From an uncultured Burkholderiales bacterium (GTDB taxonomy: Bacteria > Pseudomonadota > Gammaproteobacteria > Burkholderiales > Burkholderiaceae_C), in contig CAIODK010000191.1 in the NCBI GenBank assembly GCA_903856995.1, positions 1-13,383 on the forward strand: 13,383 bases of DNA, given 5' to 3'. Every line of letters begins with the position of its first letter. Positions within the stretch are counted from its first letter, which is position 1. Under the pieces are notes generated by a model that was not told the DNA's origin, ran no database searches, and worked only from the letters and a program-made list of their open reading frames with translations. Shown here one piece after another: positions 6,273 through 13,383 of the stretch. The position numbers and the translations under genes were made by a program.

Positions 6273-7047
6273 TCATCGTTGTGCCGCTTTGATGATGTTG
6301 GTGGGCTTGCTCGTCACGCCAGCCACGTACGCCATTCAAGACCGCGCCAACGTAGACCCGATGGATCCTTTGAAACCTGACCAAGCCGTTGCTTGGAAGG
6401 CCACGCTGGGCAGTTACCGCGATTCCATCACCAAAACAACGGCGACAGATTTCAACCTGCGTGGCAATACCAAAGACACCAAGTTTTGGTTGGGCTATTA
6501 CCAAGATCAAAGCGACTTCACGCAGTCCCGTGCCGGCATTGAGCGCGCCACAAGCCTAGCTTCTTATGGCCAGTTGGTCACCTCTTTACAGGTCGCCAGC
6601 GGTGGTTTTGTAGGCGGCAGTTTGACGTGGGATGGCAAGCAAGACAACGTCGATGGCTTGTCGCCCTTGCTGGGTTGGGGGCGGACCAATACCAAGCCGT
6701 ACGTCAATCTGAACTTTGACCCGAATGACTCGGTGCTGTGGGGCGGTACATATTCGCAGAGCCAACTGGGGCAAATTTCGCTTTTTCAGATTTTTGATGA
6801 TCGCCTGAAAACCGGCCAGCGCGTGACGCATTTGGTTTGGCGCGGTACCTTGCCGAATGCCATAGGCCTAACGGTGGATGCGTTTGAGCGCACAGGCGCA
6901 AGCGATGTGGGCGAGCCACAGGTCAAAGGCAATGGTTTGGTCGTGACGGTGGATGTGCGCAACTACTTTGTGCGCATGGCGTATGACCAAAAAGCCAATT
7001 TCACAGATGCCAACATCACGCGGGTGGCTGTTGGGTTTCGGTTCTGA
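6262..7047 (+). CDS. Unrecognised exported protein, probable small outer-membrane beta-barrel
   Basis: A protein of 261 residues from the preferred start; I do not recognise its family. It has a clean signal peptide (basic start VRTDHR, then a hydrophobic core ending TPATYA before IQDRAN). The rest has almost no long hydrophobic stretch and is rich in alternating polar/nonpolar strands with Gly, Asn, Tyr and Trp, for example KFWLGYYQDQSDF and GLVVTVDVRNYFVRMAYD. It ends RVAVGFRF, with a terminal Phe and hydrophobic residues at -3, -5 and -7, the signature read by the BAM complex. I infer a barrel of roughly 8-12 strands. There is no ATG before the signal core; GTG at 6262 has GGGG at a fitting distance and overlaps the gpsA end by 11 bases, while GTG at 6250 is also open. 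It is likely translated with gpsA. Function unknown. Confidence 0.75.
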   Translation: MRTDHRCAALMMLVGLLVTPATYAIQDRANVDPMDPLKPDQAVAWKATLGSYRDSITKTTATDFNLRGNTKDTKFWLGYYQDQSDFTQSRAGIERATSLASYGQLVTSLQVASGGFVGGSLTWDGKQDNVDGLSPLLGWGRTNTKPYVNLNFDPNDSVLWGGTYSQSQLGQISLFQIFDDRLKTGQRVTHLVWRGTLPNAIGLTVDAFERTGASDVGEPQVKGNGLVVTVDVRNYFVRMAYDQKANFTDANITRVAVGFRF

Positions 7048-7158
7048 TTTTTTTGCTGAGACTGCGGCTAAAAGGGTGGTGTGAAAACTTCTGGCGCAAC
7101 TAGATGACCTTGGCGTTGCATCTTTGCGAACGTAATTCAGTCGGAGAAGGTGAAGAAA
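7048..7158. other. Convergent gap between barrel gene and panC
   Basis: About 110 bases with no credible gene. A run of seven T begins two bases after the barrel-gene stop, but I see no good stem before it, so it is not called as a terminator. An imperfect repeat GCAAC ... GTTGC lies near 7095-7120. The right end borders the panC hairpin. Confidence 0.5.
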
Positions 7159-7177
7159 AACCTCAAACTTCGAGGTT
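7152..7177 (-). terminator. Intrinsic terminator overlapping the panC stop codon
   Basis: On the minus strand AACCTC (7177-7172) pairs with GAGGTT (7164-7159) around a 7-base loop, followed by TTTC and TTC. The TGA stop of panC (7165-7163) straddles the loop and the second arm. The stem is only 6 bp and the T-run is interrupted, so termination strength is probably moderate. It ends the long minus-strand unit that includes scpA, panB and panC. Confidence 0.6.
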
Positions 7178-8041
7178 ATCAATCAACCGCGTCTTCCCCA
7201 ACTTAGCCGCACCCAACACCACCAGCGGCTCAGCGCAGGGGCCGGTCACGGGCGACAGGTCATGCTGGCGGCGCAGGGTGATGTAGTCAGGCGCCCAGCC
7301 GCGTTGGCGCAGGGCTGCCATCGCCGCGGCTTCAGCAGCCGCCACATCCAGCAGGCCAGCGGCATTGCCCGCACGGGCAGCTGCAGCCAAGCCCTTCAAC
7401 GCGATAGAGAGTTGCACAGCTTCGGCGCGTTCTTCGGCGCTCAGGTAGCCGTTGCGCGAGCTCAGGGCCAAGCCGGTGTCTGCGCGGCGGGTTTCGCCGC
7501 CGATGATCTCGATGGGCAAGGCCATTTGCTGCACCATGCGGCGGATGACCATGAGTTGTTGGTAGTCCTTCTTGCCAAACACGGCGATGTCGGGCTGCAC
7601 GATGTTGAAGAGCTTGTGCACCACGGTGCTCACGCCGACAAAGAAGCCGTGGCGAAACGCCCCTTCCAAGATGTCGGCCAGCTCGGCTGGCGGATGCACC
7701 TTGAACACTTGGGGCTCGGGGTAGAGGTCTTGTTCCGTTGGGGCAAACACCACGTCGCAGCCGTTGGCTTGGAGCTGTTCGCAGTCGCGCTCAAAGGTGC
7801 GGGGGTAGGTGTCAAAGTCTTCGTTGGGGCCAAATTGCAGGCGGTTGACGAAGATGCTGGCCACAGTCATGCCGCCACCATGGCGCTTGTTTTCATCTGC
7901 ACGCTTATCCACCTCTTGGCGAGCCATTTGCATCAGCTCAAGGTGGCCTTGGTGCAGGTTTCCCATGGTGGGCACAAAGGCCCGCAGGGCGGCTGGCTTT
8001 AGGGTACGGCGCAGGTCTGCAAGGGAGTGAACGATTTGCAT
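7163..8041 (-). CDS. panC: Pantoate--beta-alanine ligase (pantothenate synthetase)
   Basis: A 292-residue cytoplasmic enzyme that joins pantoate and beta-alanine using ATP, the last step of pantothenate synthesis. It shows the nucleotidyltransferase signature PTMGNLHQGHLEL, the FVNRLQFGPNEDFDTYPRT block, the ATP-binding GKKDYQQL and LSSRNGYLS. FVNRLQF has Arg where many bacteria have Pro; I recall this as usual in betaproteobacterial PanC. A short insert, ADENKRHGGG, lies between helix and strand near residues 48-57. ATG at 8041 follows the panB stop by 6 bases, so translation is probably coupled. The stop codon lies inside a terminator hairpin. Confidence 0.96.
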   Translation of the reverse strand: MQIVHSLADLRRTLKPAALRAFVPTMGNLHQGHLELMQMARQEVDKRADENKRHGGGMTVASIFVNRLQFGPNEDFDTYPRTFERDCEQLQANGCDVVFAPTEQDLYPEPQVFKVHPPAELADILEGAFRHGFFVGVSTVVHKLFNIVQPDIAVFGKKDYQQLMVIRRMVQQMALPIEIIGGETRRADTGLALSSRNGYLSAEERAEAVQLSIALKGLAAAARAGNAAGLLDVAAAEAAAMAALRQRGWAPDYITLRRQHDLSPVTGPCAEPLVVLGAAKLGKTRLIDNLEV

Positions 8042-8047
8042 CTGTAA

Positions 8048-8917
8048 TTACCAAGCGTGTTCGGCATTGACGGGGAAGCTGCCGTCTTTCACAGCGGCCA
8101 CATAGGCGGCCATGGCAGCTTGCACGCTGGTTTGGTCCAGCATGAAGTTGCGTACGAATTTGGGGTTTTTGCCGAGGTTGATGCCCAGCATGTCGTGCAT
8201 CACCAGCACTTGGCCGGCTGTGCCGTTGCCTGCGCCAATGCCGATGGTGTGGCAGCGCGGCAGCTCTTGCGTGAGGGTGGTCGACAAAGACTCGGGCACC
8301 ATTTCGAGGACCAGCATGGACGCGCCTGCATCTTGTAGGGCCATCGCTTCTTGGCGCAGTTTGTTAGCTGAGTCGCCGCGGCCTTGCACTCGGTAGCCGC
8401 CCAAGGCATGGACGGTTTGCGGGGTGAGGCCCAAATGCGCGCAGACCGGTATGCCACGTTCGACCAAAAAGTGCACCACGTCGGTGGTCCAACCACCACC
8501 CTCGAGCTTGACCATGTGCGCGCCCGCCTGCATCAACACGCTGGCGCTGCGCAGGGCTTGTTCTTTGGACTCGTGGTAGCTGCCAAAAGGCAAATCGCCA
8601 ATGATCCAAGCGGTACCTTGCACCCGCTGTAGGCCACGCACGACGCTTTCGACGTGGTAGCGCATGGTGTCTAGCGTCACGCCCACGGTGCTGGCGAGGC
8701 CTTGGCAGACCATGCCCAACGAATCGCCCACCAAAATGCACTCCACCCCAGCGGCATCGGCTACGGCGGCGAAGGTGGCATCGTAGGCGGTGAGCATGGT
8801 GATCTTTTCACCGCGTGCGCGCAGCTCGTTCAAGCGGGGCAGGCTGATGGGCTTGCGGGCTGCGACAGGCGAGGCAGGGGGCAAAGTGCCGTACGGCGAA
8901 GCGTTGGTGTTGCTCAT
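8048..8917 (-). CDS. panB: 3-methyl-2-oxobutanoate hydroxymethyltransferase (ketopantoate synthase)
   Basis: A 289-residue TIM-barrel enzyme that transfers a hydroxymethyl group from 5,10-methylene-tetrahydrofolate to 2-ketoisovalerate, the first committed step of pantothenate synthesis. Metal and substrate residues are in place: D65-S66 in VGDSLGMV, D108 in GDLPFGSY, K137 and E139 in MVKLEGGGW, and the catalytic E205 in LEMVPESL. The frame is open for a further 109 codons upstream, but that part overlaps scpA in another frame and lacks PanB features. ATG at 8917 gives MSNTNASPYG and normal length, with about 20 variable residues before the conserved ISLPRLNELR. It is followed at 6 bases by panC. 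The ribosome site is weak. It is 50 bases after the scpA stop and probably shares its transcript. Confidence 0.95.
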   Translation of the reverse strand: MSNTNASPYGTLPPASPVAARKPISLPRLNELRARGEKITMLTAYDATFAAVADAAGVECILVGDSLGMVCQGLASTVGVTLDTMRYHVESVVRGLQRVQGTAWIIGDLPFGSYHESKEQALRSASVLMQAGAHMVKLEGGGWTTDVVHFLVERGIPVCAHLGLTPQTVHALGGYRVQGRGDSANKLRQEAMALQDAGASMLVLEMVPESLSTTLTQELPRCHTIGIGAGNGTAGQVLVMHDMLGINLGKNPKFVRNFMLDQTSVQAAMAAYVAAVKDGSFPVNAEHAW

Positions 8918-8967
8918 AGAACGGTGTGGCAAAGCGCCAGTCCTGTGTTGCCCAAAGGGTTTGGAGT

Positions 8968-9816
8968 TTAGGTGGGTGTGTACGCGAGGCGTACATAAAT
9001 AGGCGCGAAAGCCTCTGCCTGCGTGATTTCGATCAGCGTTTCTTTGGCCAATTCGAGCAGGGCGATGAAGGTCACCACCAACACGGGCACGCCTTTTTCG
9101 GCTTCGAACAATTTTTCGAATTCGACGAAACGTTGGCCTTGCAAGCGGCGCAGCACGATGCTCATGTGCTCGCGCACTGAAAGCTCTTCGCGCGAAATTT
9201 TGTGGTGTTGCACCAGCTTGGCTCGTTTCAAGATATCGGTCCAAGCCTGTTGTAGCTCGACCACATGCACATCGGGGAAGCGAGGTTGCAGCGATTGCTC
9301 GATGAACACTTGCGCGCGCAAAAAGTCGCGCCCAAACTGTGGCACTTCGTTGAGCTTGGCGGCAGCCAGTTTCATTTGCTCGTATTCGAGCAGGCGGCGT
9401 ACCAGCTCGGCGCGTGGGTCTTCCGGTTCTTGGCCTTCTGCCACCTTTTTGGGCGGCAGCAGCATGCGTGATTTGATTTCAATCAGCATGGCGGCCATCA
9501 GCAGGTATTCAGCGGCCAGCTCTAGGTTGCGGGTTCGGATCTCGTCCACATAGCTCAGGTACTGGCGCGTGAGCGCAGCCATGGGAATGTCGAGGATGTT
9601 GAAGTTTTGCTTGCGGATGAGGTACAGCAGCAAGTCCAAGGGGCCTTGGAATGCCTCGAGGAAAACCTCCAGCGCGTCTGGCGGGATGTACAAATCCTGC
9701 GGCAAAGCAAACAGCGGCTCGCCGTACAGACGGGCCACGGCCACGTGGTCAACCACCTCGGGCATGACCGAGGTGAGGGAGGCCTCTTCAGGCGGCGTGA
9801 TATCAGCAGGATGCAC
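8968..9816 (-). CDS. scpA: Segregation and condensation protein A (ScpA kleisin)
   Basis: A 282-residue kleisin subunit that bridges the SMC ATPase heads, with ScpB, for chromosome condensation and segregation. The hallmark block AFQGPLDLLLYLIRKQNFNI (residues about 55-74) starts the SMC-neck-binding helices, followed by ALTRQYLSYV and the helix LELAAEYLLMAAMLIEIKSRMLLPP. A charged linker follows, and the C-terminal winged helix (about 240-280, with VLVVTFIALLELAKETLIEI) binds the SMC cap. The frame starts at GTG 9816, 18 bases after the DUF3460 stop; an ATG at 9765 (MPEVVDHVAV) is an equally possible start because the first 17 residues are not conserved in my recollection. It lies between DUF3460 and panB, all in one direction. 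scpB is not in view. Confidence 0.92.
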   Translation of the reverse strand: MHPADITPPEEASLTSVMPEVVDHVAVARLYGEPLFALPQDLYIPPDALEVFLEAFQGPLDLLLYLIRKQNFNILDIPMAALTRQYLSYVDEIRTRNLELAAEYLLMAAMLIEIKSRMLLPPKKVAEGQEPEDPRAELVRRLLEYEQMKLAAAKLNEVPQFGRDFLRAQVFIEQSLQPRFPDVHVVELQQAWTDILKRAKLVQHHKISREELSVREHMSIVLRRLQGQRFVEFEKLFEAEKGVPVLVVTFIALLELAKETLIEITQAEAFAPIYVRLAYTPT

Positions 9817-9834
9817 GGGACTTAGGCGCAGGCC

Positions 9835-10038
9835 TTAGGCATTCGTTTGGTAGACGTAGGGCTTTTGCGCCACGCGGCCAGCTTCGATGTCTTGTTGGGT
9901 ATCGCGGTTGACTTGCTTGTCCCACAACAAAGCGCGGCCATCGCGTTGTTCTTTTTCGAGCGTGGGCTTCTTGGCCTTCAGCGACTCGATGAACTGAGTG
10001 GCTTCGGAGGTGTAGTGGTCGCGCTGAAAAATCGACAT
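9835..10038 (-). CDS. DUF3460 family small protein
   Basis: A 67-residue hydrophilic protein, MSIFQRDHYTSEATQFIESL at the N-terminus, rich in Lys, Glu, Arg and Gln, ending VAQKPYVYQTNA. It has no signal peptide or membrane segment and no cysteine. I recognise it as DUF3460, a small family of unknown function found in betaproteobacteria, usually near scpA. ATG at 10038 has AGGAAT well placed upstream. It begins 29 bases after the SulP stop and ends 18 bases before scpA, so it is likely co-transcribed with scpA. A link with chromosome segregation is suggested only by position. Confidence 0.88.
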   Translation of the reverse strand: MSIFQRDHYTSEATQFIESLKAKKPTLEKEQRDGRALLWDKQVNRDTQQDIEAGRVAQKPYVYQTNA

Positions 10039-10067
10039 ATGAGGATTCCTAAAAGATTGCGTAGATT

Positions 10068-11750
10068 TTAACGACCGAGGGCCAAGGCCAAACCATGGCT
10101 CAAATCGGGCACAAGGTCTGTGTCAGGTAAGGCGTGCAGCAAGCCGCTGCGTTGCGACATGTCGAGGGGCTGGTGGGTCAAGCCGCAAACGATCAGACGC
10201 ACGTGGTTCTTGTGACAGGTGCGGGCCAAGGCCAGCAGGGCATCTGCGCCAGATGAGTCCACATAAATGAGGTTTTTCAGATCCAGCACCACGGCTTGGG
10301 TGGGTAGTTGCTGTTCAATGGCCTCCACCAGCTTGACCGCACCAAAGAACAATGCGCCGTACAAACGGTGCGCTTGCACTTGGGGTTCGTGGCCCGCCAA
10401 CTCAGGGTGGCTGTCGGCTTGCACCTGCTCAGCGCGGCTGAGGCTGGAGATACGGTAGATGAAGGTCAGGCAAGCGGCAATCAGGCCCACTTCCACGGCC
10501 ACGGTCAGGTCGACGATGACGGTGAGCAAGAACACGGACAACAAGGTGGCACGGTAGGGCAAACGGAACTGGCGCAAGTGCACGAACTCTTGCCACTCGC
10601 CCATGTTCCACGCCACGAACATCAAAATGGCAGACAGCGCGGGCAGCGGAACATCGCCCGCCAACGGCGCAGCGATGAGCATGACCACGAGCAACGTGAG
10701 CGCATGCACGATGCCTGCGATGGGGCTTGTGCCACCGCTTTTGACGTTGGTGACGGTGCGGGCGATCGTCCCCGTGGCTGGCATGCCGCCGAAGAAGGGG
10801 GAGACGAGGTTGGCAATGCCTTGGGCCATCAGCTCTTGGTTGGCGTCGTGGCGGTCGCCGTAGGGGCTGTTGGCCATCATTTGGTCGGCTATCCGGGCGC
10901 ACAAGAGCGATTCAATCGAGCCCAGCAACGCCAGTGTGGTGGCGGGGATGAGCAAGAACTTGGCGGTGTCCCAGCTGAAGTCGGGCCACGCAAACGCAGG
11001 CAAGCTGCTAGGAATGCTGCCAAAGCGTGAGGCGATGGTTTCCACCTCAAGACCCATGGATTGAGCGGCGACTGTTGCGACCACCAACACCACGATGGAG
11101 CCAGGGATGGTGGCGAAGTTTTTGGTGCTGGGCATCGCGTTGGTCAAGCGGGGTAATGCCAGCTGCCAAAACGCCAACACGGCCAAACACACCACTGCCA
11201 AGCCCACAGCTTCGGGGTTAAGCGTGCCAAAACTGTCGCTCAGCGTGCGCAAGATGCCAAAGAAATCAGCCGGCATGGATTTGACTTGCAGGCCAAAAAA
11301 GTCCTTGAGCTGCGACACCATGATGAGGACCGCAATACCGTTGGTAAAACCAATCACCACGGCCACAGGAATGAAACGAATCAAAGTGCCCAAGCGCAGC
11401 AAGCCCATGGCAAACAGCATCACGCCTGACATGGCGGTGGCGATGATGAGGTTGGCCAAACCGTAGCGCTCCAAGATGCCATAGACGATGACGATGAACG
11501 CGCCAGCTGGCCCGCCAATTTGCACACGGCTGCCACCCAAAGCGGAAATCAAAAAGCCTGCAATGATGGCGGTGAATAAACCCGCTTCAGGCTTGAGCCC
11601 CGATGCAATAGCAAATGCCATGGCCAGCGGCAAAGCCACCACGCCCACGGTGATGCCTGCGCCTACATCTTGGTAAAAACGCTGACGGGTGTAGCCTTTC
11701 AAAGCGTCGGCCAAACGCGGGCGAAAGAAAGAAGAGAAAGATAAGCTCAT
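10068..11750 (-). CDS. SulP-family anion transporter with C-terminal STAS domain
   Basis: A 560-residue inner-membrane transporter. The membrane part (about residues 20-435) has the SulP blocks GITVGVVALPLAMAFAIASG and GLFTAIIAGFLISALGGSRV followed by IGGPAGAFIVIVYG, and further hydrophobic segments consistent with the usual 14-helix fold. After a cytoplasmic linker comes a STAS domain (about 458-555) with the conserved DSSGADALL loop (D498, S499, S500), the site that controls related anti-sigma antagonists. Relatives carry sulfate, bicarbonate or dicarboxylates; the anion is not determinable here. ATG at 11750 forms an ATGA overlap with the stop of the DUF1275 gene; a TTG at 11759, in frame and behind AAAGG, is an alternative. 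It is different in sequence from the SulP fragment at the left edge, so the genome has at least two. Confidence 0.93.
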   Translation of the reverse strand: MSLSFSSFFRPRLADALKGYTRQRFYQDVGAGITVGVVALPLAMAFAIASGLKPEAGLFTAIIAGFLISALGGSRVQIGGPAGAFIVIVYGILERYGLANLIIATAMSGVMLFAMGLLRLGTLIRFIPVAVVIGFTNGIAVLIMVSQLKDFFGLQVKSMPADFFGILRTLSDSFGTLNPEAVGLAVVCLAVLAFWQLALPRLTNAMPSTKNFATIPGSIVVLVVATVAAQSMGLEVETIASRFGSIPSSLPAFAWPDFSWDTAKFLLIPATTLALLGSIESLLCARIADQMMANSPYGDRHDANQELMAQGIANLVSPFFGGMPATGTIARTVTNVKSGGTSPIAGIVHALTLLVVMLIAAPLAGDVPLPALSAILMFVAWNMGEWQEFVHLRQFRLPYRATLLSVFLLTVIVDLTVAVEVGLIAACLTFIYRISSLSRAEQVQADSHPELAGHEPQVQAHRLYGALFFGAVKLVEAIEQQLPTQAVVLDLKNLIYVDSSGADALLALARTCHKNHVRLIVCGLTHQPLDMSQRSGLLHALPDTDLVPDLSHGLALALGR

Positions 11751-12499
11751 CGCTGCCAAGCAACCTTTACGTCGTCAATGATGGGGCGCAATGCCAAAGT
11801 CCAAAGCAACAACGCCAGCGGCAACGTGGTGATGTAGCCCCAGCCTTTAAAGCCCAAAGCGCCTACCAATCCACCGCAAAAAAAACAAGTGATCAGTAAT
11901 GCTTGCAAGCGCAAGCGTTGACGGTTGGCCCTTACATTCGGCTGGCCCTGGGTTGTGGTTTTGCTGCGGTTCACATACAGCAGTTTGCCCAATTCAATGC
12001 CCAGATCAGTCACCAAGCCTGTGATGTGCGTCGTGCGAATTTCTGCGTGGGAAATTTTGGTAATCACTGCATTTTGCAAACCCATCATGAAGCACAGCAA
12101 CATGACGGTAAGAGGCAGAAAAACGCTGGCAAAACTGCTGATGGCTGCCCCAAACAAACCAAACACCAGCAGCGCCAAAGACTCCAAGACCAATGGCAAG
12201 CTGTATGCGCTTGCGAGTTGACGGCGCTGCCCCCAATTCACAAGCACGGCTGTGCACATCGCTCCCGTGACAAAGGCTATCAAGCTGCCCAAGCCAGTGG
12301 CCACTAAATCAAAATGACCTAGTACCAAATCATCGGCCACCGATGACATCACGCCTGTCATGTGTGAGGTGTAACGGCCTACCGCTAAAAATCCACCTGC
12401 ATTGGCTGCACCTGCGACAAAGCAAAGCACACCGCCCAACTTGATGTTGGTTTGGGTTGACCGTGTGGTGCTGGTCCAGCCGTGGATGAGTGGGAACAT
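11747..12499 (-). CDS. DUF1275 / YoaK-family membrane protein
   Basis: A 250-residue integral membrane protein with about six to seven hydrophobic segments. It has the family blocks GAANAGGFLAVGRYTSHMTG near the N-terminus and GLQNAVITKISHAEIRTTHI, then GLVTDLGIELGKLL, in the middle. These identify the YoaK/DUF1275 family, whose biochemical role is not established to my knowledge. A basic cytoplasmic loop (NRSKTTTQGQPNVRANRQRLR) precedes the last two segments. It starts 8 bases after metG and its stop overlaps the start of the SulP gene by the ATGA arrangement, so it is likely translated with the transporter. That pairing suggests, but does not show, a shared transport task. A transcript from metG may read into it, since there is no space for a terminator. 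Confidence 0.9.
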   Translation of the reverse strand: MFPLIHGWTSTTRSTQTNIKLGGVLCFVAGAANAGGFLAVGRYTSHMTGVMSSVADDLVLGHFDLVATGLGSLIAFVTGAMCTAVLVNWGQRRQLASAYSLPLVLESLALLVFGLFGAAISSFASVFLPLTVMLLCFMMGLQNAVITKISHAEIRTTHITGLVTDLGIELGKLLYVNRSKTTTQGQPNVRANRQRLRLQALLITCFFCGGLVGALGFKGWGYITTLPLALLLWTLALRPIIDDVKVAWQR

Positions 12500-12507
12500 G
12501 CCGAGTG

Positions 12508-13383
12508 TCAGTGAATGCGCATGCCTGGTTTAGCGCCGGGCCAAGGGTGCAGCACGTAAATGCCGGCATCGGTTTTGTCGTCTGTGTGGCTGGCGGCAAG
12601 CACCATGCCTTCAGACACACCAAACTTCATCTTGCGTGGGGCCAAGTTGGCCACCATCACGGTGAGCTTGCCCTTGAGGTCTTCGGGCTTGTACATGCTG
12701 GCCACGCCGCTGAACACATTGCGCGTTTTACCTTCGCCCACATCGAGCGTGAGGCGCAGCAGTTTGGTGGAGCCTTCCACCGCTTCGCAGTTGACGATTT
12801 CGGCAATGCGCAAATCTACCTTCGCAAAGTCATCGATGCTGATGGTGGGGGCGATCTCTTCGCCGCCTGGGGTGACTTTTTCTTCCACCACGGCTGGTGG
12901 CTCAAACAAGGCTTCGAGTTGTTCGGGGGTGACGCGTTGCATGAGGTGTTGGTAAGCGTTGATGGTGTGGCCGCCCATCATGGCGGCGGGGCTGATGCGA
13001 TTGGCAGCTTGTTCGCCTTCGGGTGTGATGAGCAGGTTTTCTGCATCGGCCCAAGTGAGTGGCGCAATGTTGAAGAACTGTTCCACCTTCTGCGCTGTGT
13101 CAGGCAGGATGGGCTTGAGTGCGAGTGTGAGCAGCTTGAACATGACCAAGCTGAAGGAGCACACGGTGTGCAGCTCGTCTTGTTTGTCTGCGTGCTTTGA
13201 CAAGTCCCAAGGCGCACGTTCGCTGACATATTCGTTGGCGCGGTCGGTGAGCATCATCACGTCGCGCAGTGCTTTGGAATAGTCGCGGGCTTCAATGGCT
13301 TTGCGAACGCCAGGCAGCGTGTCTGCAAACAAGCTGAGCAATTGCATTTCTTGCAAGCTGTTTTCATAGCCAGAAGCCAATTG
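12508..13383 (-). CDS. metG: Methionyl-tRNA synthetase, C-terminal part (cut by window edge)
   Basis: The last 291 residues of MetRS are visible; the catalytic Rossmann domain with its HIGH and KMSKS motifs is outside the window. The visible part begins in the helical anticodon-binding domain (NSLQEMQLLSLFADTLPGVR, then YVSERAPWDLSK, a usual MetRS block). A linker rich in Pro and Glu follows, then a C-terminal tRNA-binding OB fold (last about 108 residues), with DFAKVDLRIAEIV, RNVFSGVA, VMVANLAPRKMKFG and SEGMVLAAS. This appended EMAP/Arc1p-like domain is the one that makes many bacterial MetRS dimeric. The first Met seen at 13380 is internal, not the start. The stop is 8 bases before the DUF1275 gene. 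Confidence 0.95.
   Translation of the reverse strand, partial: QLASGYENSLQEMQLLSLFADTLPGVRKAIEARDYSKALRDVMMLTDRANEYVSERAPWDLSKHADKQDELHTVCSFSLVMFKLLTLALKPILPDTAQKVEQFFNIAPLTWADAENLLITPEGEQAANRISPAAMMGGHTINAYQHLMQRVTPEQLEALFEPPAVVEEKVTPGGEEIAPTISIDDFAKVDLRIAEIVNCEAVEGSTKLLRLTLDVGEGKTRNVFSGVASMYKPEDLKGKLTVMVANLAPRKMKFGVSEGMVLAASHTDDKTDAGIYVLHPWPGAKPGMRIH

Noticed and set aside
7049..7055. T-run after the barrel gene as a terminator
   Set aside because: Seven T follow the stop but I could not find a stable stem directly upstream.
7262..8002. Plus-strand open frame opposite panC (246 codons)
   Set aside because: Antisense shadow of a clear PanC; no domain or ribosome site.
8918..9244. Extended N-terminus of PanB (109 extra codons)
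   Set aside because: It overlaps scpA in another frame and has Arg/His-rich sequence unlike PanB; normal length is obtained from 8917.
10308..11030. Plus-strand open frame opposite the SulP-STAS gene (240 codons)
   Set aside because: Low-complexity Gln/Gly/His-rich reading of the complement of a membrane protein; the minus-strand gene has strong family motifs.
1..13383. Mobile element, CRISPR array, tRNA/rRNA or defence system
   Set aside because: No transposase, integrase, terminal or direct repeats, spacer array, tRNA-like fold or recognised defence gene was seen on either strand; all sizable stretches are accounted for by housekeeping genes.

Overview
The window reads as ordinary chromosomal DNA of a betaproteobacterium, most likely a member of the Comamonadaceae (Limnohabitans/Rhodoferax-like). 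This assignment is inferred from moderately high GC, protein sequences typical of Burkholderiales, the betaproteobacterial small gene DUF3460 beside scpA, and gene order. There is no sign of phage, insertion sequence, CRISPR, integron or other mobile DNA. Genes are tightly packed; the longest gap between genes is about 115 bases.

Layout. (1) Positions 1-358 hold the N-terminus of a SulP-type anion transporter, reading left off the window. It diverges from a secreted staphylococcal-nuclease-like protein (436-936). (2) A minus-strand set follows: gpmA (3957-3214), a ctpA-like S41 peptidase (3136-1676) and a MoeB/ThiF/HesA-type E1 enzyme (1657-896). The last of these converges on the nuclease gene and overlaps it by 41 bp. 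(3) Divergent from gpmA is a plus-strand set: membrane-anchored rhodanese (yibN-like), grxC, secB, gpsA and an unrecognised small outer-membrane beta-barrel protein (to 7047). A clear intrinsic terminator lies between grxC and secB. (4) From 13383 down to 7163 everything is on the minus strand: the 3' part of metG, a DUF1275/YoaK membrane protein, a full-length SulP-STAS transporter joined to it by an ATGA overlap, DUF3460, scpA, panB and panC. This run ends in a hairpin terminator that contains the panC stop codon.

How the genes fit together. gpmA serves glycolysis, panB and panC make pantothenate, gpsA makes sn-glycerol-3-phosphate for phospholipids, and secB delivers preproteins to SecA. 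The rhodanese and glutaredoxin handle sulfur and thiol chemistry. ScpA is the kleisin of the SMC chromosome-condensation complex, and MetG charges tRNA-Met. The order gpm / rhodanese-grxC-secB-gpsA matches a conserved proteobacterial neighbourhood, but here the phosphoglycerate mutase is the cofactor-dependent type.

I found no convincing undescribed system. The least explained items are the beta-barrel protein after gpsA, the coupled DUF1275-SulP pair, and DUF3460 beside scpA.
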